Under the pieces are notes generated by a model that worked only from the letters and a program-made list of their open reading frames with translations, was not told the DNA's origin and made no database searches. A program made the translations under genes and the position numbers. Below, piece by piece: positions 13,408 to 14,407 of a stretch of 14,407 bases of DNA; positions within the stretch are counted from its first letter, which is position 1, and each line of letters starts with the position of its first letter. Origin of the DNA: Bacteroidota bacterium (lineage in GTDB: Bacteria > Bacteroidota > Ignavibacteria > Ignavibacteriales > Ignavibacteriaceae); contig JAUZPC010000029.1 in the NCBI GenBank assembly GCA_030706105.1, positions 1 through 14,407 of the forward strand, read 5' to 3'.

Positions 13408-14407
13408 CTAAATAACAATCGACAATGTAAAAAATGTCCGAATATCTTCAAGTACTAATTTTTTCTTTATTTCATTGTTTAAATATAATGCTTTTAAGCT
13501 ACAAATTATTTGATTAATGGGCTCGTAAGACAAAGAAAGTCCAAGATTATGCTTAATTTCTAAATCACCGTCTAAAAAACCCACTGAGGTATTATCCATA
13601 ACTCTATGTCCGAAATTAATATCTCCACCAACATTATTAATTACGTTTCCTAATGAATCCTTAACATTCATTCCATGCTTTGTATAACTATAGTTAATAG
13701 CTGCTGCTAATCTATTGGTGATTCTATAGTCAAATTGAAAGCAAAAAGTATTGCTATTAGGCTCTAAGTCACCGGCCAAGTTCAATCCAAATGTAGTATA
13801 ATTATTATTAGGCAACCGGTTAGTAAAGACATAATTTTCAACATGGATAAACTGAAAGCTTACACTTAAAGGAATAATGGCGTAAAGATTATCTGAGCTA
13901 AAACCGATATTATACAAAGTCTGATTTCCGTACCATTTTTTCCCAATTTTTCCAAAGTCAATATCATCTATTAAAACAGTCGAAAATAATTTTAACCCCT
14001 TAAAAGAATTATTTGCAAAATCGACGAAAAGCATCGAATTGTCCCTGTCCCTGTTAAAATGTTCAGTCGATTTATAAAAATTCAATGGATTCAAATATGA
14101 AAGATCGATCGATCGATCTTTGTAAATAATCATTTCGCCCACCCCAAAAGAGAAATGTTTGGAGATATTGAATCCTAATCTATGATATCCGATATATTTA
14201 TCAGGGATAGTAGTATTAAGCCCGGTTATTGAATCCTGAGGGAAAGTTCCCTGGGCTAATAATTTCCCGTGAAAATAATCAAACTGGAAAAAGCTATACT
14301 TAAAATTTAAAAATAAATAATCAAATGGAGGGGCGGAAGCATCAATGATTGTCCCCATTATGCCATTTCCAATTTTCATTCTCTGATGGCTAATTCCAAA
14401 TCTGATG
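13408..14407 (-). CDS. Outer-membrane beta-barrel protein, Wzi capsule-assembly-like (5' end outside window)
   Basis: A predicted outer-membrane barrel resembling the Wzi/capsule-assembly family, whose E. coli member helps attach capsule polysaccharide to the cell surface. At least 332 residues are visible. The frame stays open to the right edge (codons for IRFGISHQR precede the first Met at 14379), so that Met is internal and the signal peptide lies outside. The opening resembles the Wzi pattern of an Arg/Gly strand followed by APPFDYL (here RFG then GTIIDASAPPFDYLFLNF). Alternating aromatic and polar residues continue in short strands throughout, and the last residues (RTFFTLSIVI) look like a terminal barrel strand, though without a C-terminal Phe. 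No capsule polymerase or transporter is visible, so the role may be general surface assembly. The gene contains four tandem GATC units (14103-14118). Confidence 0.65.
   Translation of the reverse strand, partial: IRFGISHQRMKIGNGIMGTIIDASAPPFDYLFLNFKYSFFQFDYFHGKLLAQGTFPQDSITGLNTTIPDKYIGYHRLGFNISKHFSFGVGEMIIYKDRSIDLSYLNPLNFYKSTEHFNRDRDNSMLFVDFANNSFKGLKLFSTVLIDDIDFGKIGKKWYGNQTLYNIGFSSDNLYAIIPLSVSFQFIHVENYVFTNRLPNNNYTTFGLNLAGDLEPNSNTFCFQFDYRITNRLAAAINYSYTKHGMNVKDSLGNVINNVGGDINFGHRVMDNTSVGFLDGDLEIKHNLGLSLSYEPINQIICSLKALYLNNEIKKKLVLEDIRTFFTLSIVI
14101..14120. repeat. Four tandem GATC units forming a 20-base perfect palindrome
   Basis: The sequence AAGATCGATCGATCGATCTT is its own reverse complement and contains GATC four times in a row (14103-14118). 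It lies inside the Wzi-like gene, where it codes for K-D-R-S-I-D-L. Tetranucleotide tracts in surface-protein genes can slip and shift the frame, but four units is a short tract. GATC is also the Dam methylation site, so the tract would offer four adjacent sites if the organism has such a methylase. Confidence 0.9.

Noticed and set aside
1..14407. Defence system, CRISPR array, toxin-antitoxin pair or biosynthetic cluster
   Set aside because: I looked for direct repeats with spacers, small paired genes, and nuclease or helicase cassettes and found none; the MBL protein alone does not make a defence locus.

Overview
The window is an AT-rich bacterial chromosome segment made up almost entirely of genes. 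It reads as a core housekeeping region rather than an accessory island. The protein signatures point to the Bacteroidota/Chlorobiota side of the FCB group, with an Ignavibacteria-like organism as my best guess. The reasons are an HPr kinase next to a short hibernation factor, a YbeY with the GYDD variant of its metal motif, a clamp-loader delta' without its zinc module, a DUF2795 protein, and a C-terminal processing protease with a GRxVYGGGGI segment. This placement is inference; there is no rRNA or other decisive marker here.

Layout: the C-terminal half of rtcB (RNA ligase) enters from the left edge on the + strand. A short AT-rich gap of about 155 bases follows, then fifteen genes lie on the - strand, reading from the right edge towards rtcB. 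In transcription order they are: an outer-membrane beta-barrel resembling the Wzi capsule-assembly family (5' end outside the window), a PDZ/S41 C-terminal processing protease, an exported DUF3108 protein, a gamma-carbonic-anhydrase-like hexapeptide protein, an MBL-fold hydrolase, ybeY, a Smg/DUF494 protein, topA, a XerC/D recombinase, hpf, hprK, a membrane-anchored M23 peptidase, a very acidic DUF2795 protein, holB (delta'), and a 3-hydroxybutyryl-CoA dehydrogenase.

The first eleven of these (down to hprK) are separated by 14 bases or less, or overlap (two ATGA junctions, one 8-base overlap), so they look like one long transcription unit mixing envelope, RNA-processing, DNA-topology and carbon/energy-signalling genes. 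After hprK a 54-base gap holds the only convincing promoter I can see: TTGACA, 17 bases, TACATT, placed so close to the M23 start that the mRNA would be nearly leaderless. M23, DUF2795 and holB probably form a second unit; hbd follows after 76 bases.

Themes: envelope (Wzi-like barrel, protease, DUF3108, M23), DNA replication and segregation (TopA, Xer, delta'), ribosome/RNA quality (RtcB, YbeY, HPF) and carbon signalling (HprK). I see no mobile element, CRISPR array, tRNA, rRNA or obvious foreign DNA. No clear undescribed system stands out. The best leads are the acidic DUF2795 protein translationally linked to delta', the hpf-hprK pair without ptsN, the altered YbeY active site, and a four-unit GATC tract inside the surface-protein gene.
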